Source: Neoasaia chiangmaiensis (GTDB lineage Bacteria > Pseudomonadota > Alphaproteobacteria > Acetobacterales > Acetobacteraceae). From it: 64,000 nt of DNA. Under the pieces are notes generated by a model, which was not told where the DNA came from, did no database searches, and worked only from the letters and a program-made list of their open reading frames with translations. How positions within the stretch are numbered: the stretch's first letter is position 1; the number at the start of each line of letters is the position of its first letter. The translations under genes were made by a program, and so were the position numbers. The DNA is taken from contig NZ_CP014691.1 in assembly GCF_002005465.1 (NCBI RefSeq), positions 1,922,001 to 1,986,000 on the forward strand, read 5' to 3'. This document shows positions 17,223 to 25,743 of this stretch, one piece after another.

Positions 17223-18128
17223 TCATGGATTGAGGCTTTCGGCCACCTTTGAAACCGGCAGGTCCGTGAGGTCGGGCGCGCGCAGGATGTCGACCTGTCC
17301 GGGTGTCCGCCCGACGGGTGCCGTCAGGCGGGGGTTGCTTTCGCCCGAGAAGAGCACCGTGGCGCGGCAGCCCATGGCGGCGGCCAGATGCATCGGGCCG
17401 GTATCGTTGCCGATCGCCCGTTGCGCGCGCGCTGCCAGACCGCCGAGCGCCGTCAGGTCCGTTTGTCCGGTGAGATCGAGTGCCCGTGGGCATATCGATG
17501 TGATCGTCGCGGCTGTTTCGCTGTCCGCTGCCGTGCCGATCACGACCGGGCGGATGCCGCGTTCGGCCAGCCGCAGGGCGAGTGCGCCGAAATGCTTCGC
17601 CGGCCAGCGTTTGGCGGGGCGATGGGGTGCGGCGCCGGGGACCAGCAGCGCGTAGGGCTGGTCGAGCCGGGGGCCGGCATCGGACAGCCATGTCAGGTCC
17701 GGATAGGGAACGGGCGCGATGCCGGCGCGGATCAGCTGGTCCCGCTGGCGTGCGATGGTGTGCATGTCGTCCCGCCACGGGTTGTCGTGCGGCAGCGTGC
17801 AGCCCGGCGCGATGCCGGACCACGGCGGATTGCCGGCGAGGCGGAAATAGCGCGAGGAGCGTCCGGAGGTCTGAAGGTCGAAGACGCGGTCGAAGCCCGC
17901 CAGTGCCTGACGCAGGCGCCAGATGCCACGGAAATCGTGCCAGGCGGGACGCGTGTCGATGACCACGCGATCGAACCATGGACTGGTTTCCGCCATGGCG
18001 CGATAGGGCGAGGTGGTCAGCAAAGTGATCTCGGCGTGTGGAAATGCCGCGCGGATGGCGGCGAACGGCCCGAAAGACAGCACGAAATCGCCCAGCGCGC
18101 CGAGCTTGATGACCAGAATGCGCAACAT
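17223..18128 (-). CDS. Glycosyltransferase family 9 (heptosyltransferase-like)
   Basis: This 301-residue GT-B enzyme of family GT9 is related to WaaC/WaaF, which add heptose to the lipopolysaccharide inner core from ADP-heptose. Features are the N-terminal ILVIKLGALGDFVLSFG, the central LVPGAAPHRPAKRWP nucleotide-binding region, and the C-terminal AIGNDTGPMHLAAAMGCRATVLFSGESNP, the classic GT9 donor-binding block. The donor sugar is not certain. hldD, which makes ADP-heptose, lies about 32 kb away in the same window, consistent with LPS core assembly. Confidence 0.88.
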   Translation of the reverse strand: MLRILVIKLGALGDFVLSFGPFAAIRAAFPHAEITLLTTSPYRAMAETSPWFDRVVIDTRPAWHDFRGIWRLRQALAGFDRVFDLQTSGRSSRYFRLAGNPPWSGIAPGCTLPHDNPWRDDMHTIARQRDQLIRAGIAPVPYPDLTWLSDAGPRLDQPYALLVPGAAPHRPAKRWPAKHFGALALRLAERGIRPVVIGTAADSETAATITSICPRALDLTGQTDLTALGGLAARAQRAIGNDTGPMHLAAAMGCRATVLFSGESNPRLTAPVGRTPGQVDILRAPDLTDLPVSKVAESLNP

Positions 18129-18198
18129 GCTCCCGTTCTAGCGCGCGCGGGGCGCAGATGATACGCCAGCGATCACGACGAAACCGGACCTGTCCATC

Positions 18199-19146
18199 AT
18201 GACCGAATCGAAACCGCTCATCCTCTCCTTCGGCAGCGTCAATATCGACGTTACCGCCCGTGCGCGCCGACTGCCGCGCCCCGGTGAAACCGTGCATGCC
18301 CATGGCTATACGCTGGGCCTGGGCGGGAAGGGCAGCAACCAGGCCGCCGCGGCGGCGCGACTTGCCGCGTCCCTGGGCTTGCATGCGGCGCTGGTGGGGC
18401 GGGTCGGGCGCGATGCGTTCGGTGCGCAGGCACGCGCCGATCTGGAACGCTTCGGGGTCGATCTTCAGGGGCTGCGCGACGATGCCGGAAATCCCACCGG
18501 CCTTGCCCTGATCGGCATCGACGATGGTGGTGAGAACAGCATCACCGTCGCGGGCGGGGCGAATATGGCGATCGACGAGAGCGACATCGTGGCCTCGGCC
18601 GGGTTGTTCGATGCGGCGCGCGTCCTGCTGTTGCAGCTTGAGATCCCGCAAGCGGCTGTTCTGGCGGCCGCGCGACACGTCAGGCGCCGTGGTGCGATTG
18701 TGGTGATGGACCCTGCGCCGGCACCGGAAGAGGGCTTGCCGGAGGCGCTGTGGCCGCTGATCGACATCATCACGCCCAATGAGAGCGAGACCGCCAGATT
18801 GACCGACATCGAGCCGCAGACGGCTGACGAGGCCGCTGCGGCGGCACGGCAGCTGGTGGCGCGCGGTGCGGCGGGCGCAGTCGTGAAGATGGGTGGTCGT
18901 GGCGTCTGGTGGCAGCACGGTGATGACGGCGGCTTCGTACCGCCGTTCCGCGTGACGCCGATCGACACCGTGGCGGCGGGGGACTGTTTCAATGCCGGGC
19001 TTGCCGTGGCGCTGGCCCAGGGACGCGACCTTGCCGGGGCGACACGCGTCGCGGCAGCGTCTGGCGCCCTGGCGACGACGAAACATGGCGCGGCGGATGC
19101 GGCGCCCACATGGCCGGAGGTCTCGGCCATGCTGGAAGGTGGCTGA
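18199..19146 (+). CDS. rbsK: Ribokinase (PfkB family)
   Basis: This 315-residue PfkB carbohydrate kinase phosphorylates ribose to ribose 5-phosphate. The sugar-binding motif GLGGKGSNQAAAAARL is near residue 37. The C-terminal DTVAAGDCFNAGLAVAL contains the catalytic Asp in a slight variant of DTxGAGD. GGANMAIDES and ITPNESETARLT are typical ribokinase blocks. ATG 18199 gives the expected N-terminus. It is divergent from the GT9 gene with a 70-bp gap. A related nucleoside/sugar kinase activity is possible but ribokinase fits best. Confidence 0.88.
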   Translation: MTESKPLILSFGSVNIDVTARARRLPRPGETVHAHGYTLGLGGKGSNQAAAAARLAASLGLHAALVGRVGRDAFGAQARADLERFGVDLQGLRDDAGNPTGLALIGIDDGGENSITVAGGANMAIDESDIVASAGLFDAARVLLLQLEIPQAAVLAAARHVRRRGAIVVMDPAPAPEEGLPEALWPLIDIITPNESETARLTDIEPQTADEAAAAARQLVARGAAGAVVKMGGRGVWWQHGDDGGFVPPFRVTPIDTVAAGDCFNAGLAVALAQGRDLAGATRVAAASGALATTKHGAADAAPTWPEVSAMLEGG

Positions 19147-19151
19147 GGGGC

Positions 19152-19649
19152 CTATGCCTGCCAGAGGCCGTGCGTCTTGTGCCATTCCTCCAGCGATTGT
19201 TCGGGGTAGCCGTCGAAGGCTTCATCGCCTTCCCGTATATCGGGCGTCACCCAGTCGGCCTTCGAGCCGAGCATGATGTGAACGCGCGATGGCGGAACGG
19301 GCAAGGGCGTGTCGATGACCCCGGCTGCCGGATGCAACAGTGCCGGCCAGCGGGCGTCGTAAAGCCAGAGCGCCGTGCCGCAGCTGCCGCAGAAATGGCG
19401 TTCCGCCGCGCTGTGCCTGACATGTCCGCCGTGACGGCCGGTCACCGCATGCGCCATCTGCTTTCGATGATGCGGATCGTGCAGTTTCAGCGTATCCGCC
19501 ATGCCGGAGAGGTTGATGGCATAGCCGCCCGTACCTGCTGTCTTGCGGCAGATGGAGCAGTAGCAGAGTTGATAGGGCACGGGGGCCTGGCTCTGCACGG
19601 AAAAGGAAATGGCGCCGCACTGGCAGGTGCCTTCGAGCAACATCGGCAT
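19152..19649 (-). CDS. GFA-domain (CENP-V/GFA) zinc protein
   Basis: This 165-residue GFA family protein shows the zinc ligands in order: CQCG at residues 9-12, CYCSIC around 29-34 and CGSCG around 87-91. The family is named after glutathione-dependent formaldehyde-activating enzyme, but most members, including this one, have unproven substrates. The typical GFA sequence after the second cysteine pair (RKTAGTGGYAINL) is present. It is convergent with ribokinase, with 5 bp between stops. Confidence 0.88.
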   Translation of the reverse strand: MPMLLEGTCQCGAISFSVQSQAPVPYQLCYCSICRKTAGTGGYAINLSGMADTLKLHDPHHRKQMAHAVTGRHGGHVRHSAAERHFCGSCGTALWLYDARWPALLHPAAGVIDTPLPVPPSRVHIMLGSKADWVTPDIREGDEAFDGYPEQSLEEWHKTHGLWQA

Positions 19650-19742
19650 GAGAGTCTCCTGATTTCCCGAACGGACCGGGCTGCGTGAAACTTTTGGCGC
19701 GCCCGACGCCTATCAATAATGTCAGAAGGGGAGTGCAGGTTC

Positions 19743-20030
19743 ATGTCCGAGGACGAACATCGCTGGTCAGCCGAGGTGACCGAGCATAGCGACGCCATGG
19801 ACATCGAACATGGCACGTTCAGCCATGACGATCCGCATGAGATCGCCCTGGCATTGAAGCATGCTGCCGAGAGCAGCGAACGGCGGAAAAGCGATCCGTT
19901 CCGTTCGGCCATGTCGATGCTCAACTTCTACATCAATCGTGCCGGCAAAAACCTCTCCCGGGCCGAGCACGAGAAACTGGAACGCACGAAGCCCGAACTG
20001 CGGAAGGTGTTCGGGCGGCCGCCGGAATGA
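19743..20030 (+). CDS. DUF3175 family protein
   Basis: This 95-residue soluble protein matches the DUF3175 pattern along its length: W-x-AEVTEHSDAMDIEHGTF, then DPHEIALALKHAAE, RRKSDPFRSAMSMLNFYINRAGKNL and a final LRKVFGR. Function is unknown. ATG 19743 is preferred because AGGGGAG precedes it; an in-frame ATG at 19719 would add eight residues. It stands between convergent and divergent neighbours and is probably transcribed alone. Confidence 0.8.
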   Translation: MSEDEHRWSAEVTEHSDAMDIEHGTFSHDDPHEIALALKHAAESSERRKSDPFRSAMSMLNFYINRAGKNLSRAEHEKLERTKPELRKVFGRPPE

Positions 20031-20040
20031 CGTGCGGGCC

Positions 20041-21657
20041 TCAGGCGGCCTCCGCTTCCGCGCGGATGGCCGCCGCCACCCATTCGGCCACGCGGATACC
20101 GTCGATCCCGGCGGAGAGGATGCCGCCCGCGTAGCCCGCGCCCTCGCCAGCGGGGAACAGGCCGCGCCAGTTCGGGTTCTGCCCGGACGCGTCCCGCGCA
20201 ATGCGGATCGGGGAGGAGGTGCGCGTTTCCACGCCGGTCATCACGGCGTCGTTCATGGAAAAGCCCTTCAGCTTGCGTTCGAAACGCGGCAGGGCCTCGC
20301 GAATGGCCTCGATGGCGAAGTCCGGCAGGCTGAGTGACAGATCGGTCGGCGTCACGCCCGGCCTGTAGGACGGCACGACGCTGCCCAGGTGCGTGGAGGG
20401 CCGTCCCGCCAGAAAATCGCCGACGAGTTGGGCGGGGGCCTTATAATCGCCGCCGCCTGCCTCGAAGGCCGCGCGCTCCCACTGGCGCTGGAATGCGACG
20501 CCGCCCAGCACGTCGTCGGGAAAGTCGCGTTCCGGCGTGACCTCGACGACGATTCCGGCATTTGCGTTCCGTTCCGCGCGCGAATACTGGCTCATGCCGT
20601 TGGTGACGACCTGATTGGCTTCCGACGTGGCGGCCACGACGGTGCCCCCTGGGCACATGCAGAAGGAATAGACCCCGCGACCGTTGCTGGCGTGGTGCAC
20701 CAGCTTGTAGTCGGCGGCGCCCAGCAGCTTGTGTCCGGCCTGGGGGCCGAAGCGCGCCGTATCGATCATGGACTGCGGATGTTCGATCCGCACGCCGATG
20801 GAGAACGGTTTGGCGTTCATGGCCACGTCGTTTTCGCGCAGCATCTCGAAACTGTCGCGGGCGGAGTGGCCGATCGCCAGCACGACGTGGGAGGCCGGCA
20901 GTTCGGTGCCGTCCGCAAGGCGCAGGGCACGGATGCGTCTGGGCGTGCCGTCGCCGATGATGCCGTCCACCCGGGTGTTGAACCGGTATTCGCCGCCAAG
21001 GCGTTCGATCTCCGCGCGGATATGTTCGACCATCGAGACGAGGCGGAACGTGCCGATATGCGGTTTGGAAACGTAGAGGATTTCTTCCGGTGCGCCGGCC
21101 TTGACGAATTCCTCCAGAACCTTGCGGCCGAGATGGCGGGGATCGCTGACGCCGCTCCAGAGCTTGCCGTCCGAGAACGTGCCTGCCCCGCCTTCGCCGA
21201 ACTGCACGTTGCTTTCCGGGGTGAGGACGGATTTGCGCCAGAGCGCGAAGGTATCGACCGTGCGCTCCCGCACGACCTTCCCACGTTCCAGAACGATCGG
21301 GCGCAGGCCGGCCTGCGCGAGGATCAGGGCCGCCATCAACCCGCAGGGCCCCGCGCCGATCACGACCGGGCGCGGTGACTCCGGCGGTGCTTCCGGCAGG
21401 TGGTAGCGCGTATCGGGCGTGCGCTGGACGTTGGGATCGTCCGCGAAGCGCGCCAGCACGGCTTCCTCGTCGTCGACCTCGACATCCAGCGTGTAGACAA
21501 GCATGATGTTGCCGCGTTTACGGGCGTCGTAACCACGGCGGGCGATGTGGATGTTGCGGATGGTGGATGCGTCGACTTTTAGCTTCTCGGATATCATTGT
21601 CATGAGAGAGCTTGGCGCATCTTCTAACGGTGCCTGGATTTGATTTAATCTTATCAC
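20041..21657 (-). CDS. FAD-dependent oxidoreductase, COG2509 type
   Basis: This 538-residue flavoprotein has an N-terminal domain (IRLNQIQAPLEDA, characteristic of the family) before a Rossmann FAD-binding motif VVIGAGPCGLMAALILAQAG at about residue 97. Further conserved blocks are ERTVDTFALW, NVQFGEGGAGTFSDGKL, VVLAIGHSARDSFEML, and the C-terminal GLFPAGEGAGYAGGILSAGIDGIRVAE that completes the FAD site. The physiological substrate of COG2509 proteins is not established. GTG 21657 is used because the family N-terminus begins there; no clear ribosome site is visible and ATG 21603 is an alternative. Confidence 0.85.
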   Translation of the reverse strand: MIRLNQIQAPLEDAPSSLMTMISEKLKVDASTIRNIHIARRGYDARKRGNIMLVYTLDVEVDDEEAVLARFADDPNVQRTPDTRYHLPEAPPESPRPVVIGAGPCGLMAALILAQAGLRPIVLERGKVVRERTVDTFALWRKSVLTPESNVQFGEGGAGTFSDGKLWSGVSDPRHLGRKVLEEFVKAGAPEEILYVSKPHIGTFRLVSMVEHIRAEIERLGGEYRFNTRVDGIIGDGTPRRIRALRLADGTELPASHVVLAIGHSARDSFEMLRENDVAMNAKPFSIGVRIEHPQSMIDTARFGPQAGHKLLGAADYKLVHHASNGRGVYSFCMCPGGTVVAATSEANQVVTNGMSQYSRAERNANAGIVVEVTPERDFPDDVLGGVAFQRQWERAAFEAGGGDYKAPAQLVGDFLAGRPSTHLGSVVPSYRPGVTPTDLSLSLPDFAIEAIREALPRFERKLKGFSMNDAVMTGVETRTSSPIRIARDASGQNPNWRGLFPAGEGAGYAGGILSAGIDGIRVAEWVAAAIRAEAEAA

Positions 21658-21750
21658 TGTAATTGTGCTCTAGCAGAAGAGATTTAGAAAGCGTTTATCT
21701 TTGTATCTAAATGGGTATTAGCCGAATTAGCCATTCCGCAGGCATATTTT

Positions 21751-21779
21751 TTGACATATGCGACGGTTCGTAGTAAATT
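21751..21779 (+). promoter_or_regulatory. Sigma-70-like promoter before glycosyltransferase pair
   Basis: A perfect -35 TTGACA (21751-21756) is followed after 17 bases by TAAATT (21774-21779) as -10, about 55 bases before the GTG start at 21836. The surrounding 170-bp leader is AT-rich, unlike the GC-rich neighbourhood. Strength is inferred from sequence only. Confidence 0.55.
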
Positions 21780-21835
21780 TTCTAGACTGGTTCCAAAGTT
21801 ATATTCCTGAGAAAAATCTCTGAGGGTTATTCTGC

Positions 21836-23173
21836 GTGTCTAAATACAGTTATTGCCTTGTCGCTTGCGCACGTTGGGAAACCGACACAATTCAGGAATG
21901 GCTTCTGTATCATCGATCTATTGGTTTCGAGCACGTCTACCTTTACTGCAATGATGACGATGCCTCGGAATTATATGAAAAAGTCATGCCTTTCAACATG
22001 GTGGACAAGCCTTTTGTGACGTTCAATCACCACCATATTCAGGGTGACCAGAAAGGGATGTACAATCATTTTCTGGATAAATATGCTAAAGAGACAGAAT
22101 ATTTCATATTTTTGGACGTAGACGAATTTATCTGCATTAGAAATATCAATAATATAGACAACTTTGTAAAAGGCGGATTTAGAGATTGTGATGATATATA
22201 TTTCAACTGGCTATCATTTGGGCCCAACGGTCACTTAACCCGACCCAAAGGTTCTGTTCTAGAGAATTACACAAGACGTGACAAAAGCCCATTTGTTTTG
22301 ACAAAGCATCTTGTTAAAACAGCGTCTTTCTTCGAGAAACAAAGCCGCGATCATTTACCTCCGCCTTTCCATCATGCATTCTCTGCGTCGGAAAATTGGA
22401 TAGCAAAGAACGTCTTGGGTGAAGATATGATGACATATCTTAGCTCCGATCATGCTACGCAGGCACACTACCTTTCAATGGACAGGAGAGGCGAACGGAT
22501 TATTGAGACCGCCTGTATTTTTCACTATGCGTTCAAGTCGCTCGATGATCTGGAAAGACGGGTGCGTCGAGGCCTGAAAGGCGCTTTTGTGGGCCAGAAA
22601 ATATGGCAGGATGCATTTGACTCTGAAAGCTATGTATCACTTTTCGAAAGTCTCAATACTGTTGAAGATACATATTTACAAGAATATTGGAATGGATTGG
22701 TTTTAAATGGTGTTTCGCAGAGGACGCTGCCCGGTAAAGCCATCTCGCTTAACAAGGCAAGACTTGGCAATGCCAGTCAGAGTTCTGTGTCTAAATGGTC
22801 TCTAAACGAAGACCCACAAATTGAAGCGCAAGGCGCCATAAGCGGCTCACCTACTGGCGGGTATCAATTTCATACTGATGCTGACGATACACCATGGTGG
22901 GCACTAAAATTTCCCGAAGTCACCGAGATATCGCAAATTATAATCTATAATAGAATGGATGTTCCGCACAGAGCAAACAATATCGTTGTCGAATGTTGTT
23001 CTGATGATGGAATCTGGCAAGAGGTAGGCGCCTGGAATTCCGACACGCCATTTGGCGGTATTGATGGAAAGCCTTTTGTTATAGATATAGAAGAAAAAAT
23101 CAAGATAAACGGAATAAGAATTCGTGGATTATTCAAAGACTACTTGCATTTAGATCAAGTTGAAATATATTGA
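21836..23173 (+). CDS. GT92-like glycosyltransferase with C-terminal discoidin-like module
   Basis: This 445-residue protein starts at GTG 21836 behind TGAGG. The N-terminal GT-A domain begins SYCLVACARWETDTIQEWLLYH, has HVYLYCNDD, and carries the metal-binding FIFLDVDEFI at about residues 91-100, as in GT92/Glyco_tranf_2_4 enzymes. It therefore transfers a sugar from a nucleotide donor, acceptor unknown. From about residue 315 a separate beta-rich module begins (QSSVSKWS ... HTDADDTPWW ... YNRMD ... TPFGGIDGKP ... QVEIY), resembling F5/8-type carbohydrate-binding domains. The same module ends the next protein. Base and codon use are AT-rich compared with neighbours, suggesting transfer. No signal peptide. 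Confidence 0.82.
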   Translation: MSKYSYCLVACARWETDTIQEWLLYHRSIGFEHVYLYCNDDDASELYEKVMPFNMVDKPFVTFNHHHIQGDQKGMYNHFLDKYAKETEYFIFLDVDEFICIRNINNIDNFVKGGFRDCDDIYFNWLSFGPNGHLTRPKGSVLENYTRRDKSPFVLTKHLVKTASFFEKQSRDHLPPPFHHAFSASENWIAKNVLGEDMMTYLSSDHATQAHYLSMDRRGERIIETACIFHYAFKSLDDLERRVRRGLKGAFVGQKIWQDAFDSESYVSLFESLNTVEDTYLQEYWNGLVLNGVSQRTLPGKAISLNKARLGNASQSSVSKWSLNEDPQIEAQGAISGSPTGGYQFHTDADDTPWWALKFPEVTEISQIIIYNRMDVPHRANNIVVECCSDDGIWQEVGAWNSDTPFGGIDGKPFVIDIEEKIKINGIRIRGLFKDYLHLDQVEIY

Positions 23174-23186
23174 TTCTGAGGAAGGT

Positions 23187-24788
23187 ATGAAAGCATACAA
23201 GAAGGACTTGAGCTCCTTAATGGTCTTGAGTCATAGTCCTGATGTTCACATATATCAAAACGCCTTATATGTTCCAAAGAGATTCAACTTTGATCCTGAC
23301 GTTGGTATTTACACCGAAGTAGGATTTCTTGTTCCGCAAGCAGCGCTTTTCCATAAAAGGCCGATGGAGACGAAGGGACATAGCAGTATCAGTTCTTTGG
23401 ATATGACCCTAGAATATGATATCTGCGAGAGCGCATTTTATGTTGGACATATCGACTTACATTATGGGCATGTAATTACTGAATTTTTATCGCGCCTATG
23501 GGCTTTAAGAGATTATAGACGAGATAAACAAAAACTCCTGTTCCATTCTATATATGATGAAGAGACTGTCTTTTCTTGCTCTTGGTTTGTTGAACTTTTG
23601 GCGTTGTGCGGACTTTCTCGAGATGACTTTCAATATTTTTGTGTGCCGACAAGAATAAGGAAATTAACAGTTCCATCGCCCGCTTTTGGTGAGAATAATT
23701 TCGTCTATAAATCGTTCTCAGATTATTGTTCTCAAGTAGGTCGGTTGATCGAAAAAGAAAATCGCAAAAAATATTTTAATAAGAACATTTGGTTGGCTAG
23801 GTACAAACTAACAAAAGGAACTTTTAAGTTATCAAATGAGGAAGAATTGTGTAATGAACTTATTAAATACGGATTCAAAATTGTTTTCCCGGAATTTTTG
23901 TCTGTGTCGGAGCAGATATCACTATTTAATTCAAATGTTGTTTGTGGGCTCATAGGGTCCGCATTTCATACGTCCATTTTCCAAAAAAAATCCAGAATTG
24001 TCTGTCTTACTAAAAATCAGCCTTCAGAGAATTTTATTCTGATGGATGCTGTTAGTGATGCTGATGCAACCTATCTGGATTACCCATTGTCGGATGCTGA
24101 ACAAGACAAAAACTTTTTTTATACTCAGAAGTGCGAAAACATATCTGATATTGCTCAGATAATATTTAAAGAGTGTCAAAATAAATTAGAAAAAATCGAT
24201 ACGAAAGAGGACTTGTTGAAAGAAACTATCAGAAATTATGAAAATGCCGAGTTAAAAAAAATCGATGAACGTTTTCGTAGAGCAATACCGGGAAAAATAA
24301 AAGAAAGGGCCCGTTTTCAAGAATATGAAAATCTAACAGGAGAAAAATTTTTACTAAAAACTGAGCAGAGCTCTGTTTCAAAATGGTCTAAATATATGGA
24401 TCGAAATAAAGAATCTCATCGTGCATTGGAATTATCTACTGATTTAGATCATTATATTCATACGGATGAAGAAGAAAATCCATGGTGGTCAATAAGTTTT
24501 CTATTTTCGTGTGACATAAATGAAATAGTTGTTTATAATAGGATCGATAGCGTATTTTTGGCTTCAAAATCTAATGATATAATTATCAATTTCACTTATG
24601 AAGACGGAATTTCAAAGGATGTTTATTTACGAAAATCATCAATCCCATTTGGCGGAATGGATGGACATCCTTTGGTTTGGAAACCAATAACTTTGGAACG
24701 CTCTGTAAAAACCGTTAAGTTAGAGCTGAGGAAAAAATCGTTTCTTCATTTTTCCTACATTGAGATTTTTGGGCGACGATCAGCATAA
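23187..24788 (+). CDS. GT61/DUF563-like glycosyltransferase with C-terminal discoidin-like module
   Basis: From ATG 23187 (GAGGAAGG just upstream) this is 533 residues. The central region has HIDLHYGHVITEFLSRLWAL (about residues 88-107), a DUF563/GT61 hallmark. Later, LSVSEQISLFNSNVVCGLIGSAFHTSIF matches the GT61 segment that binds the donor. The C-terminal roughly 125 residues repeat the module of the upstream protein (QSSVSKWS, HTDEEENPWW, YNRID, IPFGGMDGHP, YIEIF). It starts 13 bp after the GT92-like gene on one transcript. It is strongly AT-rich and Lys/Asn-rich, unlike surrounding genes. Probably acts on a surface polysaccharide. Confidence 0.78.
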   Translation: MKAYKKDLSSLMVLSHSPDVHIYQNALYVPKRFNFDPDVGIYTEVGFLVPQAALFHKRPMETKGHSSISSLDMTLEYDICESAFYVGHIDLHYGHVITEFLSRLWALRDYRRDKQKLLFHSIYDEETVFSCSWFVELLALCGLSRDDFQYFCVPTRIRKLTVPSPAFGENNFVYKSFSDYCSQVGRLIEKENRKKYFNKNIWLARYKLTKGTFKLSNEEELCNELIKYGFKIVFPEFLSVSEQISLFNSNVVCGLIGSAFHTSIFQKKSRIVCLTKNQPSENFILMDAVSDADATYLDYPLSDAEQDKNFFYTQKCENISDIAQIIFKECQNKLEKIDTKEDLLKETIRNYENAELKKIDERFRRAIPGKIKERARFQEYENLTGEKFLLKTEQSSVSKWSKYMDRNKESHRALELSTDLDHYIHTDEEENPWWSISFLFSCDINEIVVYNRIDSVFLASKSNDIIINFTYEDGISKDVYLRKSSIPFGGMDGHPLVWKPITLERSVKTVKLELRKKSFLHFSYIEIFGRRSA

Positions 24789-24820
24789 ACCTTGCCTTTC
24801 AGAGCTGTGAGCGTAATGGC

Positions 24821-25738
24821 ATGCACCACCACCACCACCACCACCACCACCATCCCACGACCTACGGCAGCGCTTTCGCCATCGGCATAGCGCTCAACGT
24901 CGCCTATATTCTCGCCGAGGTCATATGGGGCGTCTGGGCGCATTCCCTGTCGTTATTGTCCGATGCGGGGCATAACCTGTCCGATGTGCTGGGGCTGGGG
25001 GGTGCCTGGCTGGCGCAGCATCTGGCGGCGCGTGCGCCTTCGGCCCGGTTCACGTATGGTCTGCGGCGCTCCACCATTCTCTCGGCGCTGGGCAATGCGG
25101 TTCTGCTGCTGCTGGTGACGGGCGGTATCGTCTGGGAGGCTGTCCAGCGTCTGGTTCATCCTGCGCCGGTGGCGGGGATGACGGTCATGGTTGTGGCGTT
25201 CGCCGGTATCGTCATCAACGGTGCGACGGCGTTGCTGCTCATGCGCGACAGCCATCATGACCTGAACATGCGGGGTGCCTTCCTGCATATGGCGTCCGAT
25301 GCGCTCATGTCGTTCGCTGTGGTCGTGACTGGCCTTGTCATCATGCTGACGCGCTGGACGGTGCTCGATCCGATCGTCAGTCTCGTGGTGTCCGGCGTGA
25401 TCGTCTGGGGCACGTGGTCGCTTTTGCGCAAATCGCTGGATATGGCGCTGGATGCCGTGCCTGCGCGTATCGATCCGGCTGCCGTCGATACCGCGTTGCG
25501 GGGGCTGACGGGTGTCGCGGATGTGCATCATCTGCATATCTGGTCGCTCAGCACGACGGAAACGGCGCTGACGGTGCATCTCGTGGTCGATGAAAGCTTG
25601 ACGACGGATAATGCTCTGCTCCACACCGCAACGCATATGCTGATGCACCAATTCGATATCGCCCACCCGACCTTCCAGGTCGAGCGGGGCCACTGTGCCA
25701 CGCACGCGTCGGATGTGTGTGCCGTGCCGCACGCCTGA
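24821..25738 (+). CDS. CDF metal cation efflux protein, ZitB/CzcD type, with N-terminal His10
   Basis: This 305-residue inner-membrane proton antiporter exports divalent cations such as Zn2+ or Co2+. It has six predicted membrane segments, SLSLLSDAGHNLSD in helix 2 (metal-binding HxxxD pattern), HMASDALMS in helix 5 and a C-terminal cytoplasmic domain with HHLHIWSLSTTETALTVHLV. The protein begins with ten consecutive histidines and contains further histidines near the end, plausible cytosolic metal sensors. ATG 24821 directly precedes the histidine codons. A second CDF gene follows after 5 bp. Confidence 0.9.
   Translation: MHHHHHHHHHHPTTYGSAFAIGIALNVAYILAEVIWGVWAHSLSLLSDAGHNLSDVLGLGGAWLAQHLAARAPSARFTYGLRRSTILSALGNAVLLLLVTGGIVWEAVQRLVHPAPVAGMTVMVVAFAGIVINGATALLLMRDSHHDLNMRGAFLHMASDALMSFAVVVTGLVIMLTRWTVLDPIVSLVVSGVIVWGTWSLLRKSLDMALDAVPARIDPAAVDTALRGLTGVADVHHLHIWSLSTTETALTVHLVVDESLTTDNALLHTATHMLMHQFDIAHPTFQVERGHCATHASDVCAVPHA
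24824..24853 (+). repeat. (CAC)n trinucleotide repeat encoding His10
   Basis: Nine CAC codons and one CAT lie directly after the start codon of the CDF transporter. Slippage here would change histidine number without shifting the frame. Confidence 0.9.
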
Positions 25739-25743
25739 CGCGG

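Noticed and set aside
24821-24853. His10 start as a sign of an engineered sequence
   Set aside because: No vector, protease-site or linker sequence around it, and the gene is in a natural operon.
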